Below, one piece after another: positions 1 to 9,367 of a DNA stretch of 46,049 bases. The position numbers and the translations under genes were made by a program. This DNA is from Sphingomonas sanguinis (GTDB lineage Bacteria > Pseudomonadota > Alphaproteobacteria > Sphingomonadales > Sphingomonadaceae): the NCBI RefSeq assembly GCF_001476905.1, contig NZ_LDTE01000039.1, positions 1 to 46,049 on the forward strand, written 5' to 3'. The notes beneath the pieces were generated by a model, which saw only the letters and a program-made list of their open reading frames with translations, ran no database searches and was not told the origin of the DNA. Numbering within the stretch: position 1 is the stretch's first letter; every line of letters begins with the position of its first letter.

Positions 1-107
1 GGGGACCATGCGTAGCATGGTGGAGGGGGCGTGCGGCGCGGGGTGGCCTCTGTCGAAGCCCTCCTCCGACAGGCCTGCGGCCTGCCACCTCCCCGTACCG
101 GGGAGGA
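1..107. repeat. REPIN-like inverted repeat, copy A (cut by window edge)
   Basis: Right-hand part of the class-1 palindromic repeat also found near 20.0, 29.2, 32.3, 37.1 and 42.8 kb. Visible parts are an ACCATGC/GCATGGT hairpin (about 6-22), a GGAGGGGG arm, the CAGGCC/GGCCTG hairpin (about 70-85) and the terminal CCTCCCC/GGGGAGG hairpin ending at 107, just past the stop of the OsmC gene. It contains no gene. The missing left terminal hairpin presumably lies outside the window. Confidence 0.75.
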
Positions 108-109
108 TT

Positions 110-514
110 TTACGCCTCTTCCCACACAATGGCGATCGGCGCATCGATGCCCAGCACCGCATGGACCGGGCAGGCCGCCGCCGCCGCTTCCAGCCTTTTG
201 CGCTGGGCCGCGTCATACTGCCCCGGCACGCGGACCGTCACGCCCAGCATGGTGATCCGGCGCGGCGCGTTGCCCATCTGCTTGGTCACCGTCGCGGTCG
301 CGCCCGCGAGGTCCAGCCCGGCGACGCGGCCCGCCATCGCCATGATGCTGAGCACGCAGCCGCCCAGCGACACCGACAACAGGTCGCTCGGCGAGAAATT
401 CTCGCCCGGTCCGCCCAGTTCCTTCGACGCGTCCATGACCAGCACCGCGCCATTGTCGGGATGAGCGACGTGACAGCGCAGGCCGCCTTCGTAATGCACG
501 ACGAAATCCGCCAT
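110..514 (-). CDS. OsmC family peroxiredoxin-like protein
   Basis: A 134-residue protein of the OsmC/Ohr superfamily, whose members reduce organic hydroperoxides with a pair of cysteines. The typical central stretch is present (NFSPSDLLSVSLGGCVLSIM, about residues 39-58), with the first conserved Cys in GGC and the second in the later ACPVH motif (about residue 114). Length and the helix-sheet order fit the YhfA/OsmC subgroup. It lies 5 bp downstream of PEP carboxylase on the same strand, so they may be cotranscribed, although no functional link is evident. The natural substrate cannot be read from the sequence. Confidence 0.85.
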   Translation of the reverse strand: MADFVVHYEGGLRCHVAHPDNGAVLVMDASKELGGPGENFSPSDLLSVSLGGCVLSIMAMAGRVAGLDLAGATATVTKQMGNAPRRITMLGVTVRVPGQYDAAQRKRLEAAAAACPVHAVLGIDAPIAIVWEEA

Positions 515-519
515 CGGCT

Positions 520-3204
520 TTACCCGCTGTTGCGCAGCGCGGTGGCGATGCCGTTGATCGACAACAGGATGCCCTCGCCGATGCGCGGATCGCTCTCGCC
601 CGCACGGTGGCGCTTCATCAGCTCGATCTGGAGCAGGTTGAGCGGCTCGATATAGGGCAGGCGCAGGCGGATCGATGCCTCCAGCGCCGGATTGTCGGAC
701 AGCAGCCGCGTCTGCCCCGTCACGCCCAGCAACCCGTCGCGCGCGCGGTGCCAGCCGTCATGGATGCGCCCGAAGATCGCGTCGCGAAGGCCCTCGTCCT
801 CGACCAGCCCGGCATAGCGCCGCGCGATGCCGATGTCGGACTTGGCGAGCACCATCTCCATATTCGCCAGCGTCGCGGCGAAGAAAGGCCAATTCTTCGC
901 CATCTCGGCGAGCAGTGCCTTGTCCTCGAACTGCGCTATCGCCGTGCCGACGCCGTACCAGCCGGGCAGCATCACGCGCGCCTGGGCCCAGCTGAACACC
1001 CAGGGAATGGCGCGCAAATCCTCGATCGCGTCGGACTTCTTGCGGCTGGCCGGGCGGCTGCCGATCTTCAGGCCCGCAATCTCGGCGATCGGGGTCATCT
1101 GGCGGAAGAAGGTACGGAAGCCGTCCGTGCCATAGACCAGCCCGCGATAGGTGGTGAAGGCGGTTGCCGACAGCTGCTCCATTGCCGTCGTAAAGCGGAC
1201 ATTGTCCGCCGCCGACAGCCGGTCGGGCTCCAGGCTGGCGAGCAGCGTGGCCGAGGCCATCGCCTCCAGATTGCCGAGCGCGGAGTCGCGGGTGCCATAT
1301 TTACCGGCGATCACCTCGCCCTGTTCGGTGATGCGGATGCGGCCCTGCACCGTGTCGTGCGGCTGGGCGCGGATCGCGGCGAAGGCGCTGCCGCCGCCGC
1401 GCCCGACCGCGCCGCCGCGTCCGTGGAACAGCTGCATCCTGACGCCGAGTTCGTCGAAGACCGGGCGGAACGCGCTCGACGCCTTGGACAGCGACCAGGT
1501 GGAGGTCAGGTAACCGCCATCCTTGTTCGAATCCGAATAGCCGATCATCACTTCCTGATGGCCCCGCGCCCGGACGATCGCAGCGATCTCCGGCAACGCG
1601 AAATAGGCGCGCATGATCTCCGGCCCTGCCTCCAAATCCTCGATCGTCTCGAACAGCGGCACCGCCATGATCGCGGCGGTGGCGGGCTCGCCGGGGCGGT
1701 AGAGGCCGAATTCCTTCAGCATCAGGTTGATTTCGAGCAGGTCGGACACCGACTTGCCCATCGAGACGATATAGTTGGTGATGCACTTCGGGCCATATTT
1801 GGCGTGCGCATCGGCGGCGGCCTGGACGATCGCCAGTTCGGAGCGGGTCTCGTCCGAATAATCGGCATAACGGCTGAACAGCGGCCGGGCATTGGCCAGC
1901 TCGCGTCGGAGCAGCGTGACGCGGGCGTCTTCATCCAGCGCCAGATAGTCGGGCTCGACGCCCGCCACCTTCAACAGCTCGGCGACGACGCGTTCATGCA
2001 CCGCCGAATTCTGCCGCAGGTCGAGCGTGGCGAGGTGGAAGCCGAACGTCTCGACCGCCCGGATCAGGCGGCCCAGCGCCCCACCGCTCGCCAGCGCGCC
2101 GTCGCCCTGTGTCGCCAGCCCGCGCGCGATCGCGACCAGATCGGTGCGCAAGGCCTTGGGATCGGCATAGGGCTCGCCGGTCAGGCGACCGGGGCGGGGC
2201 GAGGTCTTGCCGGTCAGCTTCTCATGCGTCGCGGCGAGACGGGCATAGATGCCCGACAGCGCGCGGCGATAGGGCTCGTCCGCGCGGCTGAGCGCTTCGT
2301 CGCCGCTCGCATCGGCCAGCGCGCGGACGCCTTCATCGACCTCGGCATGTTCGGTCGAGATGGACAGCTCGGCGCCCAGCGCGTGCACCGCCTTGCAATA
2401 ATGGGTCAGCACCGCGTCGGCGGCTTGCGCCAGCGCGTTGGTCAGCGACTCGGCGGTGACGAAGGGATTGCCGTCCCGGTCGCCGCCGATCCACGAACCG
2501 GGACGCAGGAAGGCGGGCACGCGCGCCCCGAACGCCTTGTCCCAACGCTGATAGAGGGCGGGCAGCACCGGCAGGAACACATCGCGCAAATAGGACAGCG
2601 CTGTCTCCACCTCGTCGGTGACGTACAGCCGCTCGCGGCGCAGCACGCGGGTCTGCCAGAGAAGCGCGATCTGGCGGCCGATCGCTGCTTCCACATCGTC
2701 GCCGTCGGGCGTCACGTCGCGCCCCGCATCACGCATCGTCAGCAACTCGGCAATGCGGTTGCGATGGTCGATCATGCTCTTGCGCCGCACCTCGGTCGGG
2801 TGCGCGGTCAGCACCGGCACGACCAGCGCCCGGCCGAGCAGCTCCATCGCCGCGTCGCGGTCGATGCCCTGGCCCTTCAGCGTTTCCAGCACATCGGCGA
2901 TATCGGCGGCGGGCTCGCGCGCGATGCCCTGGCGATCCTCGGCGAGGTTGGCGAGCATCGAGAACAGCATGAAGCCGCGCACGAAATCCAGCGTCTCGTC
3001 GAGCGCCAGTTTCTCCAGTTGCAGGTCGACCGACCCGTCCTCACCCAGCCCACGATAGCGATCGACCGAGGCACGGCGGATCGCCTCCGTCGCCTCGAAC
3101 AACGCGTCGCCGCCATAACGGCGGATCACGTCACCCAGCTGGGCGCCCAGAAAGCGGATGTCGGCATTGTTGGCGATGGGAGGCAGGGTCGTCATGGGCG
3201 CCAT
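520..3204 (-). CDS. ppc: phosphoenolpyruvate carboxylase
   Basis: Cytosolic anaplerotic enzyme that carboxylates PEP to oxaloacetate. At 894 residues it has the usual bacterial length. Catalytic landmarks are all present: VLTAHPTEVRRKS with the essential His (about residue 133), IGGDRDGNPFV, GYSDSNKDGG, FHGRGGAVGRGGG and RITEQGEVI. The C-terminus ends in ALRNSG, the position of the conserved QNTG-type terminus. Two in-frame ATGs are possible, at 3204 (MAPMTT...) and 3195 (MTTLPP...). Neither has a strong Shine-Dalgarno sequence, so the start is uncertain by three codons. A long antisense open frame covers the same DNA but is a composition shadow. Confidence 0.97.
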   Translation of the reverse strand: MAPMTTLPPIANNADIRFLGAQLGDVIRRYGGDALFEATEAIRRASVDRYRGLGEDGSVDLQLEKLALDETLDFVRGFMLFSMLANLAEDRQGIAREPAADIADVLETLKGQGIDRDAAMELLGRALVVPVLTAHPTEVRRKSMIDHRNRIAELLTMRDAGRDVTPDGDDVEAAIGRQIALLWQTRVLRRERLYVTDEVETALSYLRDVFLPVLPALYQRWDKAFGARVPAFLRPGSWIGGDRDGNPFVTAESLTNALAQAADAVLTHYCKAVHALGAELSISTEHAEVDEGVRALADASGDEALSRADEPYRRALSGIYARLAATHEKLTGKTSPRPGRLTGEPYADPKALRTDLVAIARGLATQGDGALASGGALGRLIRAVETFGFHLATLDLRQNSAVHERVVAELLKVAGVEPDYLALDEDARVTLLRRELANARPLFSRYADYSDETRSELAIVQAAADAHAKYGPKCITNYIVSMGKSVSDLLEINLMLKEFGLYRPGEPATAAIMAVPLFETIEDLEAGPEIMRAYFALPEIAAIVRARGHQEVMIGYSDSNKDGGYLTSTWSLSKASSAFRPVFDELGVRMQLFHGRGGAVGRGGGSAFAAIRAQPHDTVQGRIRITEQGEVIAGKYGTRDSALGNLEAMASATLLASLEPDRLSAADNVRFTTAMEQLSATAFTTYRGLVYGTDGFRTFFRQMTPIAEIAGLKIGSRPASRKKSDAIEDLRAIPWVFSWAQARVMLPGWYGVGTAIAQFEDKALLAEMAKNWPFFAATLANMEMVLAKSDIGIARRYAGLVEDEGLRDAIFGRIHDGWHRARDGLLGVTGQTRLLSDNPALEASIRLRLPYIEPLNLLQIELMKRHRAGESDPRIGEGILLSINGIATALRNSG

Positions 3205-3487
3205 TGCTGCAACGCAATAGGCCGGGCGTCAACCAATTGCGGTTCGTAATTTTGGTATAATATTGTGACTGGATCAGGCTAGAAATTGCGTTTCAAGTGC
3301 GTGGACTGGTTGGGGTGAGCCGATGTAGGATATGTCTGCGCAGACGCGAGAGGGGATTAGTGATCAACGGCAGGGTTATGACGGCTATGGGTCTGGGTAT
3401 CCTGGGCGGGATCGGTTGGCAGGTCGCGGTCGTCGTAACGGCACTCCGGCACGGGGGGCGCGGACCGTTTCAGGATGGCGCCGCACG

Positions 3488-4051
3488 ATGATTGGGGTGC
3501 TTCTCTACGCCGCCATCGCATCTGCGGACGGCGCGCAGATCGGACGACCCGTGGCCGTCAAGGCGGCGTGCGGAGCCTCGCTCGCGCTGATCCGGTCTCA
3601 GGTCGCGATGCCGGGCGGTTCGGTCATCTACAGCGAGTGGCAGGGCGCGGACGAGCGCGATTTCGATCCGGCCGACTATCGATGGCAGCCCAAGGCCTAT
3701 GCCAAGGCAAACCGCGTGCCCGCGCCGTCCGACCGCAGGATCGGGCGGTCCTATCGTCTCGACAATCTTCGGTTCAGTGCCGTCCGCCACTGTTCGTCGG
3801 TGCGCCGCTTCCTTGATCGGCACCACGTGGCTTACGGCTCCGATGCGGTCGAGCAGGCCCTTCGGCGGCAGGATGCGAAGGTGACTTTCCTCAGTATCTC
3901 CCTTGCCGCTATCGACACATCGGGCCGACAGGCGGTGGTTACGTTCGGATCGACCGGGCTGCTAGGCGGCGGCGGCTGGGCGACGACGCTGGTCCGCGAT
4001 GCTGCGGGACGCTGGCATCAAGCCTATACCACGCCGACCTGGATCACCTGA
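3488..4051 (+). CDS. hypothetical exported protein
   Basis: A 187-residue protein I do not recognise. The first 16 residues (MIGVLLYAAIASADGA) resemble a short signal peptide. Two cysteines (in AACGASL and RHCSSV) could form a disulfide after export. The C-terminal half contains a run typical of an exposed beta-sheet (QAVVTFGSTGLLGGGGW), then a Trp-rich end. The open frame extends upstream to 3332 but that part lacks coding character, so I start at the ATG at 3488. The 283 bp between ppc and this gene hold a TATAAT at 3254-3259 but no convincing -35 partner and no other gene. It appears monocistronic. Confidence 0.6.
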   Translation: MIGVLLYAAIASADGAQIGRPVAVKAACGASLALIRSQVAMPGGSVIYSEWQGADERDFDPADYRWQPKAYAKANRVPAPSDRRIGRSYRLDNLRFSAVRHCSSVRRFLDRHHVAYGSDAVEQALRRQDAKVTFLSISLAAIDTSGRQAVVTFGSTGLLGGGGWATTLVRDAAGRWHQAYTTPTWIT

Positions 4052-4075
4052 CCGGCTGGATTGCAGGCGAAGCCC

Positions 4076-4528
4076 TCAGTTCGCATTCCCCGGCGCGCCG
4101 GCCCCCGTCGCGACCGGATTGGTCGGAGTCGCAGGCCGCTCTGTCCGCGAGGCTTCGCGTTCTTCCGAGGTCACCGTGCCGTCGCGGTTCAGGTCCATCC
4201 GGTCGAATCGCGCCAGCATCCCCTCGAAGAACTCGCTCTCGGTGATCTCACCGTCCTTGTTGCGGTCGAGCTCCCACAGGCGTGAGTTGGCGGTGGGCAT
4301 TTCGTCGGCGGTGATGATGTCGTTGCCGTCGCGGTCCAGCTCGCGGAAGCGGCGCGCCATCATGCTGCCGAAGTCGACGCGGCTGGTGACTGACGGTGGC
4401 ACGAAGCCCGCCTTGGCGGCGGCCTGGTCCGCCTCGGCACGCTTCTCTTCCTTCTTGCCGCAGGCGGCGGTGGTGGCGACCGACGCCATCAACCCCAGGC
4501 TAACAAGGCCCTTGGCCCATCCACGCAT
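4076..4528 (-). CDS. EF-hand lipoprotein
   Basis: A 150-residue protein starting with a lipoprotein signal; the lipobox ends at Cys23 (TTAAC-GKKEEK), so it is probably anchored in the periplasm. Three EF-hand-type calcium loops follow: DRDGNDIITADE (about 65-76), DRNKDGEITESE (about 89-100) and DLNRDGTVTSEE (about 112-123), each with acidic residues at positions 1, 3, 5 and 12 or close equivalents. The Pro/Thr-rich tail (ERPATPTNPV...) looks disordered. It is convergent with the preceding exported hypothetical. Role unknown; calcium binding is inferred from the loops. Confidence 0.85.
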   Translation of the reverse strand: MRGWAKGLVSLGLMASVATTAACGKKEEKRAEADQAAAKAGFVPPSVTSRVDFGSMMARRFRELDRDGNDIITADEMPTANSRLWELDRNKDGEITESEFFEGMLARFDRMDLNRDGTVTSEEREASRTERPATPTNPVATGAGAPGNAN

Positions 4529-4546
4529 GCGACACTCCCGGCTTCG

Positions 4547-5113
4547 TTACGCTTCCAGCTCAACGTCCCAATACAGCCAGTCGTGCCATGTTTCATGCAG
4601 ATAATTGGGCGGGAAGCTGCGGCCATGCTCCTGAAGGTGCCAGTTGGTCGGGCGGATCGGCTCGATATGCAGCGGCATCGCGGCCTGGCGCGGGGTGCGC
4701 CCGCCCTTCTTCAGGTTGCAGGGCGCGCAGGCGGTGACGACATTCTCCCAGGTCGTCCGCCCGCCTTGTGCGCGCGGGATGACATGGTCGAAGGTCAGGT
4801 CGCGGTGCGATCCGCAATATTGGCAGGAGAAGCGGTCGCGCAGGAACAGGTTGAAGCGGGTAAAGGCCGGGAATTGCGACGGCTTCACGAATTGCTTGAG
4901 CGCAATGACCGAGGGCAGCTTGACCTTCGCGGTCGGGCTGCGCACCTCGCGCTCATAATGGGCGACGATATCCACCCGGTCGAGGAACACGGCCTTCACC
5001 GCGGTCTGCCAGGGCCAGACCGACAGCGGGTAATAGGACAGCGGCGTATAATCCGCATTGAGCACAAGTGCCGGACAGGAGTCCGGGTGTCGGATCAGGT
5101 CGGGATGAAACAC
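4547..5113 (-). CDS. HNH endonuclease family protein
   Basis: A 188-residue protein with a C-terminal HNH nuclease fold: a CQYCG zinc knuckle (about residue 97), DHVIPRAQGG with the catalytic His, then the Asn-containing NVVTACAPCNLKKGGRTP, whose Cys pair completes the zinc site. The N-terminal region (VLNADYTPLSYYPLSVWPWQTAVKAV) is characteristic of a widespread stand-alone bacterial HNH family of unknown cellular role, not an intron or phage homing enzyme. It sits 18 bp downstream of nothing obvious and is divergent from gluQ. DNA cleavage is expected from the motif, but target and purpose are not known. Confidence 0.88.
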   Translation of the reverse strand: MFHPDLIRHPDSCPALVLNADYTPLSYYPLSVWPWQTAVKAVFLDRVDIVAHYEREVRSPTAKVKLPSVIALKQFVKPSQFPAFTRFNLFLRDRFSCQYCGSHRDLTFDHVIPRAQGGRTTWENVVTACAPCNLKKGGRTPRQAAMPLHIEPIRPTNWHLQEHGRSFPPNYLHETWHDWLYWDVELEA

Positions 5114-5223
5114 AGCTCCTCCCTTCGTGGTACGATGCGCCTATTCGCGCAACGGCGTGACAAGGCTATGACACTGCACGCTATGACAGCATGGGATCGG
5201 AATCGCGGTCAAGAGTGTGCGCG

Positions 5224-6075
5224 ATGAGCGGAACGCCGCGCGCCACGCGTTTCGCGCCCAGCCCGACCGGGCGGCTGCATCTGGGCCATGCACTCTCGGC
5301 GGTGCGCGCATTCGATCTGGCGCGGACAGGCGGCGGGCGTTTCCTGCTTCGGATCGAGGATATCGACGGCACGCGCAGCCGGCCCGAGCATGTCGATGCG
5401 ATCCTGCGCGATCTGGAATGGCTGGGGCTGGAATGGGACGAGCTGTCCTTCCAGTCGCAGCGGCTGGACCTGTACGCGGCGGCGCAAGCGCGGCTGGCCG
5501 ACCTGCTCTATCCCTGTTTCTGCACGCGAGCCGAAATCGCGGCCAGCCTGTCCGCGCCGCATGGCCCGGAGGCGGTCTATCCCGGCACCTGTCGTCACCG
5601 TTCGGCGGCGGAGCGGGCCGCACGAATGGGCGAGCCGCATGGCTGGCGCATCGACATGGCGCGAGGGGTGGAGCGGGTGGGGGCGCTGCACTGGCAAGAC
5701 GAACGGGCGGGGTCGGTTCTGGCCGATCCGCTCTCGCACGGCGACGTCATCCTGGCGCGGAAGGATGCGCCCGCCAGCTATCATCTGGCCGCCACGGTCG
5801 ACGATGCCGCGCAGGGCGTGACGGACGTGGTGCGGGGGCTCGACCTGTTCGCGGCGACGCATGTCCACCGGCTGCTCCAGGCGCTGCTCGGCCTGCCGAC
5901 GCCGCTTTATTACCACCATCCGCTGATCGTGGGGGCGGATGGCCAGCGGCTGGCCAAGCGGCACGGCGCGCCCGCGCTGGCGGCGATGCGCGAGGGCGGC
6001 GCGGATGGCCGTGCGCTGGCCGATGCGCTGCGGCGCAATATGCTTCCTGCTGGATTTCGGCTGGGGGAGGCGTAA
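5224..6075 (+). CDS. gluQ: glutamyl-Q tRNA(Asp) synthetase
   Basis: A 283-residue truncated glutamyl-tRNA synthetase paralogue (GluQRS, YadB type) that attaches glutamate to the queuosine base at position 34 of tRNA(Asp). The class-I signature appears as FAPSPTGRLHLGHALSAV near the N-terminus. The zinc site is CFC...YPGTC (about residues 99-121), and the KMSKS-like loop is LAKRHGAPAL near the end. It lacks the anticodon-binding domain of GluRS, as expected. Of several in-frame starts I prefer the ATG at 5224, which places the catalytic core at the N-terminus; upstream codons look non-coding. Confidence 0.93.
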   Translation: MSGTPRATRFAPSPTGRLHLGHALSAVRAFDLARTGGGRFLLRIEDIDGTRSRPEHVDAILRDLEWLGLEWDELSFQSQRLDLYAAAQARLADLLYPCFCTRAEIAASLSAPHGPEAVYPGTCRHRSAAERAARMGEPHGWRIDMARGVERVGALHWQDERAGSVLADPLSHGDVILARKDAPASYHLAATVDDAAQGVTDVVRGLDLFAATHVHRLLQALLGLPTPLYYHHPLIVGADGQRLAKRHGAPALAAMREGGADGRALADALRRNMLPAGFRLGEA

Positions 6076-6085
6076 GCTTCGCGCC

Positions 6086-6313
6086 ATGACCACTTTTCTC
6101 GTGATCCTGCTGATCGCGGCGATGCTCGCCACCCTGGTCGCGCTGGTGCGCGGCATCATCACCTTTCTTCAGGAGGCGACGGCCGAAGCCAAGGGCGAAG
6201 GGCCGACCGCGTCGCAGCTGAAATCGAACCGGATGATGCAGCAGCGCATCTTCTTCCAGGCGCTGGCGATCACCGTCGTCGTGCTCCTCCTGTTCATGGC
6301 AGGGCGGACCTAA
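6086..6313 (+). CDS. HIG1 domain membrane protein
   Basis: A 75-residue protein with two predicted membrane helices (about 3-22 and 52-72) linked by a polar loop. The segment NRMMQQRIFFQALAITVVVL matches the HIG1 (hypoxia-induced gene 1) pattern of basic residues leading into helix two. Alphaproteobacterial HIG1 proteins are the relatives of mitochondrial Rcf1-type factors that associate with cytochrome oxidase; such a role here is inference. It starts 10 bp after gluQ and ends 4 bp before the adenosyltransferase, so the three genes are probably one transcript. Confidence 0.85.
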   Translation: MTTFLVILLIAAMLATLVALVRGIITFLQEATAEAKGEGPTASQLKSNRMMQQRIFFQALAITVVVLLLFMAGRT

Positions 6314-6317
6314 TCCC

Positions 6318-6881
6318 TTGGTCAAGCTGACGAAAATTTACACCCGTACGGGTGACGAAGGCACGACCGGGCTGGTCGACGGATCGCGCCGGTCCAAGGC
6401 GGATTCGCGGATGGTCGCGATCGGCGAGGTGGACGAAGCGAACAGCGCGATCGGCGTCGCCCTGATGTCGGTCGATGGGCCACTGGCCGCGCAACTGATC
6501 ATGATCCAGAACGACCTGTTCGATCTGGGCGCCGACCTCGCCACGCCCGGCGATGTCGAGGGGGCGCTGCGCATCGTTGCTGAACAGGTCCGGCGGTTGG
6601 AAGCGGAGATCGATGCGATGAACGCGGCCCTGTCGCCGTTGACCAGCTTCATCCTGCCCGGCGGCAGCCCGGCGGCGGCGCATCTCCACCTGGCTCGCGC
6701 CATCACCCGCCGCGCCGAGCGCGCGACCGTGGCGCTGGGCGAGCAGGAGGCGATCAACCCGCCCGCGCTGGCCTATCTCAACCGATTGTCCGATTGGCTT
6801 TTTGTCGCCGCGCGGGCGGTGAACCAAAACGGCGCATCGGACGTTCTTTGGGTTCCAGGAGGGGCGCGCATGGGACGGTAA
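6318..6881 (+). CDS. PduO-type ATP:cob(I)alamin adenosyltransferase
   Basis: A 187-residue enzyme that transfers the adenosyl group from ATP to cob(I)alamin, making coenzyme B12. The N-terminal ATP-binding motif [19 protein letters not shown] (about 4-22) and the later [10 protein letters not shown] and [17 protein letters not shown] motifs are the PduO hallmarks, including the conserved Arg and Asp-Trp-Leu stretch. Translation appears to start from TTG at 6318, 4 bp after the HIG1 stop; no ATG exists near the N-terminus. No other cobalamin gene is visible, so it probably serves cofactor recycling or salvage. Confidence 0.93.
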   Translation: MVKLTKIYTRTGDEGTTGLVDGSRRSKADSRMVAIGEVDEANSAIGVALMSVDGPLAAQLIMIQNDLFDLGADLATPGDVEGALRIVAEQVRRLEAEIDAMNAALSPLTSFILPGGSPAAAHLHLARAITRRAERATVALGEQEAINPPALAYLNRLSDWLFVAARAVNQNGASDVLWVPGGARMGR

Positions 6882-6919
6882 AGGGCCGACCGGCCTCCCC
6901 ATGATCCGGGGAGCGCCCA

Positions 6920-8200
6920 ATGCCGACCCTCCTTCCGTACCCGACGGCGGCCTCGACGCCTGCCGATCATCTCGCATCCCGCTACCACGCGGTTCGCGCG
7001 ATGACCCTGGCATTGTCTGAGCCTTTGTCGGATGCCGATGCCAGCGTCCAGTCGATGCCGGACGCGTCGCCCGCGAAATGGCACATGGCGCACACGACAT
7101 GGTTCTTCGAGACCTTCGTGCTGCGCGACCATGTGCCGGGCTATACGCTGCACGACCCGCGTTTTCCGTTCCTGTTCAACAGCTATTACGAGGCGGAGGG
7201 CAAGCGCCACGCCCGCCATCGCCGGGGCATGATCACCCGGCCGACGCTGGACGAGGTGCGGGCGTATCGGGCGCATGTCGATTCCGCCCTGCTTGCCGCG
7301 CTGCCCGATCTGCCCGAGGCTGCACGCGAGCTGGTTGCGTTGGGCTGTCACCACGAAGAGCAGCATCAGGAGCTGTTCGTCACCGACATTCTCCACCTCT
7401 TTTCCGAGAATCCGCTGGAGCCCGCACTTTTCGCGCCCGAACCCAAGGCACCGGTCGCGATGCCGGGCCCGATCGGCTGGATCGAGGGGCAGGCGGGCAT
7501 CGTCGAGGTCGGCCATGGCGGCCAGGGCTTTGCCTTCGATTGCGAAGGGCCGCGTCACCAGGCGCTGCTCCATCCTCATGCCCTGGCCGACCGCACCGTC
7601 ACCAATGCCGAGTGGATGACCTTCATCGAGGATGGCGGCTATCGCGATCCCCGGCTCTGGCTGTCCGATGGCTGGGCCTGGGTAAAGGGCGAAGGGATCG
7701 CCGCGCCGCTTTATTGGGAAGAGCGCGACGGCGGCTGGACCCGGTTCGGGCTGGATGGTCGTCGCGCGATCGATCCCGCCGCACCGGTTACCCATGTCAG
7801 CTTCTATGAGGCCGATGCCTTCGCCACCTGGGCGGGGGCAAGGCTGCCGAGCGAATTCGAGTGGGAAGCCGCGGCCGCCGCGCATGACGCAAGCGGCGGC
7901 AACCAGCTCGACGGCGCGGGCGCGATCGAGCCGCGCCCCTCGCCCGGCGGCCCGGCCTTTTTCGGCGATGTCTGGGAATGGACCGGCAGCGCCTATCGCC
8001 CCTATCCCGGCTTCCATCCGGTCGAGGGCGCGGTCGGCGAATATAATGGCAAGTTCATGAACGGGCAGTTCGTGCTGCGCGGCGGCAGCTGCGCCACGCC
8101 GCGTGGCCACGCCCGCGCCTGTTACCGCAACTTCTTCTACCCCCATCAACGCTGGCAATTCACCGGCGTCCGTCTGGCAAAGGACCTTCCATCATGTTGA
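6920..8200 (+). CDS. egtB: ergothioneine biosynthesis protein EgtB
   Basis: A 426-residue non-haem iron sulfoxide synthase that forms the C-S bond between trimethylhistidine and a thiol donor. The N-terminal DinB-type domain carries the iron ligands: His55/His58 in WHMAHTTWF and the HX3HXE site in CHHEEQHQELF (His145, His149). The C-terminal half is a formylglycine-generating-enzyme-like domain, with VTNAEWMTFIEDGGY, RLPSEFEWEAAA, GDVWEWTGSAY and the closing RLAK. It overlaps egtD by 7 nt. No egtA, egtC or egtE lies nearby, as in many proteobacteria. The thiol donor cannot be read from sequence. Confidence 0.93.
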   Translation: MPTLLPYPTAASTPADHLASRYHAVRAMTLALSEPLSDADASVQSMPDASPAKWHMAHTTWFFETFVLRDHVPGYTLHDPRFPFLFNSYYEAEGKRHARHRRGMITRPTLDEVRAYRAHVDSALLAALPDLPEAARELVALGCHHEEQHQELFVTDILHLFSENPLEPALFAPEPKAPVAMPGPIGWIEGQAGIVEVGHGGQGFAFDCEGPRHQALLHPHALADRTVTNAEWMTFIEDGGYRDPRLWLSDGWAWVKGEGIAAPLYWEERDGGWTRFGLDGRRAIDPAAPVTHVSFYEADAFATWAGARLPSEFEWEAAAAAHDASGGNQLDGAGAIEPRPSPGGPAFFGDVWEWTGSAYRPYPGFHPVEGAVGEYNGKFMNGQFVLRGGSCATPRGHARACYRNFFYPHQRWQFTGVRLAKDLPSC

Positions 8201-9171
8201 AGCCCGAGATCGAGGACGGCCAGATGTCGCTGGCCGACCCAGCCTTTCGCGCCGACGTCCTGGCCGGGCTGGAGCGTTCCCCGCGCGCCATCCCTGCGCG
8301 CTGGTTCTACGACCGCAAGGGGTCCGAGCTGTTCGAGGCGATCACCGATCTGCCCGAATATTATCCGACCCGGACCGAGACCGCGATCCTGAAGGCCATG
8401 TGTCCCGATCTGGTCGCGCATGTGGGCAAGGGCCGCGCGGTCGTCGAGTTCGGATCGGGCTCCTCGACCAAGACGCCGGTGCTGCTGCGCTGTGTCGAGC
8501 CGTCGGCCTATGTGCCGATCGACATTTCGGGCGATTTCCTGCGCGACTCCGCGCGTGCCCTGCAACAGGCGTTCCCCGATCTGCCCATCCATCCGCTGGA
8601 GGGCGACTTCATGCGGCCGCTGGTGCTGCCTGCGATGGTGGCGGATGCGCCCAAACTGGGTTTCTTCCCGGGCTCGACCATCGGCAACATGACGCCCGCC
8701 ATGGCGACCGACCTGCTGCGCGCGATGCGCGGATCGCTGGGCGAGGGGGCGATGCTGCTGATCGGCATGGACCGGGCCAAGTCCAGCGACGTGCTGGTTC
8801 CGGCCTATGACGATGCGCAGGGCGTGACGGCGGCGTTCAACCGCAACCTGCTCGACCGGATCAATCGCGAACTCGACGGCACCATCCCCGTCGAGGCCTT
8901 CCGCCACCGTGCGGTGTGGAATGACGATCGCTCGCGGATCGAGATGCACCTGGCGGCAACCCGTGACGTCGACTTCACCATCGAGGGGCGCCCCTTCGCC
9001 ATGACGGCGGGGGAGACGATCCATACCGAGAACAGCCACAAATATGGCCCGCGCGATGCCAAAATCCTGTTGCGTGCCGGTGGTTGGACTCCGGTGGCCG
9101 AATGGACCGACCCCGACCAGCTTTTCTCGGTCTATCTGGCGGAAGCGCAATCGGTTCGGCTCGCGCCGTGA
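8194..9171 (+). CDS. egtD: L-histidine N-alpha-methyltransferase EgtD
   Basis: A 325-residue SAM-dependent methyltransferase that converts histidine to N-alpha-trimethylhistidine (hercynine), the first step of ergothioneine synthesis. Hallmarks are ARWFYDRKGSELFEAITDLPEYYPTRTE-type text near residue 35 (shown here only in part), the SAM loop VEFGSGSSTKTPVLL (about 85-99), PIDISGDFL, and FFPGSTIGNM. The C-terminal HTENSHKY contributes to histidine binding in the family. The ATG at 8194 lies inside the last codons of egtB, so the two are translationally coupled. A 190-bp gene-free stretch follows it. Confidence 0.95.
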   Translation: MLKPEIEDGQMSLADPAFRADVLAGLERSPRAIPARWFYDRKGSELFEAITDLPEYYPTRTETAILKAMCPDLVAHVGKGRAVVEFGSGSSTKTPVLLRCVEPSAYVPIDISGDFLRDSARALQQAFPDLPIHPLEGDFMRPLVLPAMVADAPKLGFFPGSTIGNMTPAMATDLLRAMRGSLGEGAMLLIGMDRAKSSDVLVPAYDDAQGVTAAFNRNLLDRINRELDGTIPVEAFRHRAVWNDDRSRIEMHLAATRDVDFTIEGRPFAMTAGETIHTENSHKYGPRDAKILLRAGGWTPVAEWTDPDQLFSVYLAEAQSVRLAP

Positions 9172-9367
9172 ACGTTTCGCCTCGTAGTGGACCGGCAAAG
9201 ATAATTCTGATTAATTTTATGCGTCCTTTTTCGGATCGTGACGTTTGATTGTTCGGTAGGGTCGGAATTTGGCAATAAAAGTCTTCGGCTCCACCCTGTG
9301 AAGAGTTTTTCTGTCGTTTACATGGCGACACAAGGGCTCTTCATGGTTCCTGACCGGGAGGAGCATG

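Noticed and set aside
607..3249. An 880-codon open frame antisense to ppc
   Set aside because: High-GC coding DNA often leaves an antisense frame open. The translation is Arg/Gly/Gln-rich without family features, while the ppc strand has every catalytic motif.
3205..3487. A small RNA or gene between ppc and the exported hypothetical
   Set aside because: There is a TATAAT but no good -35, no stable hairpin with a T run, and no open frame with coding bias.
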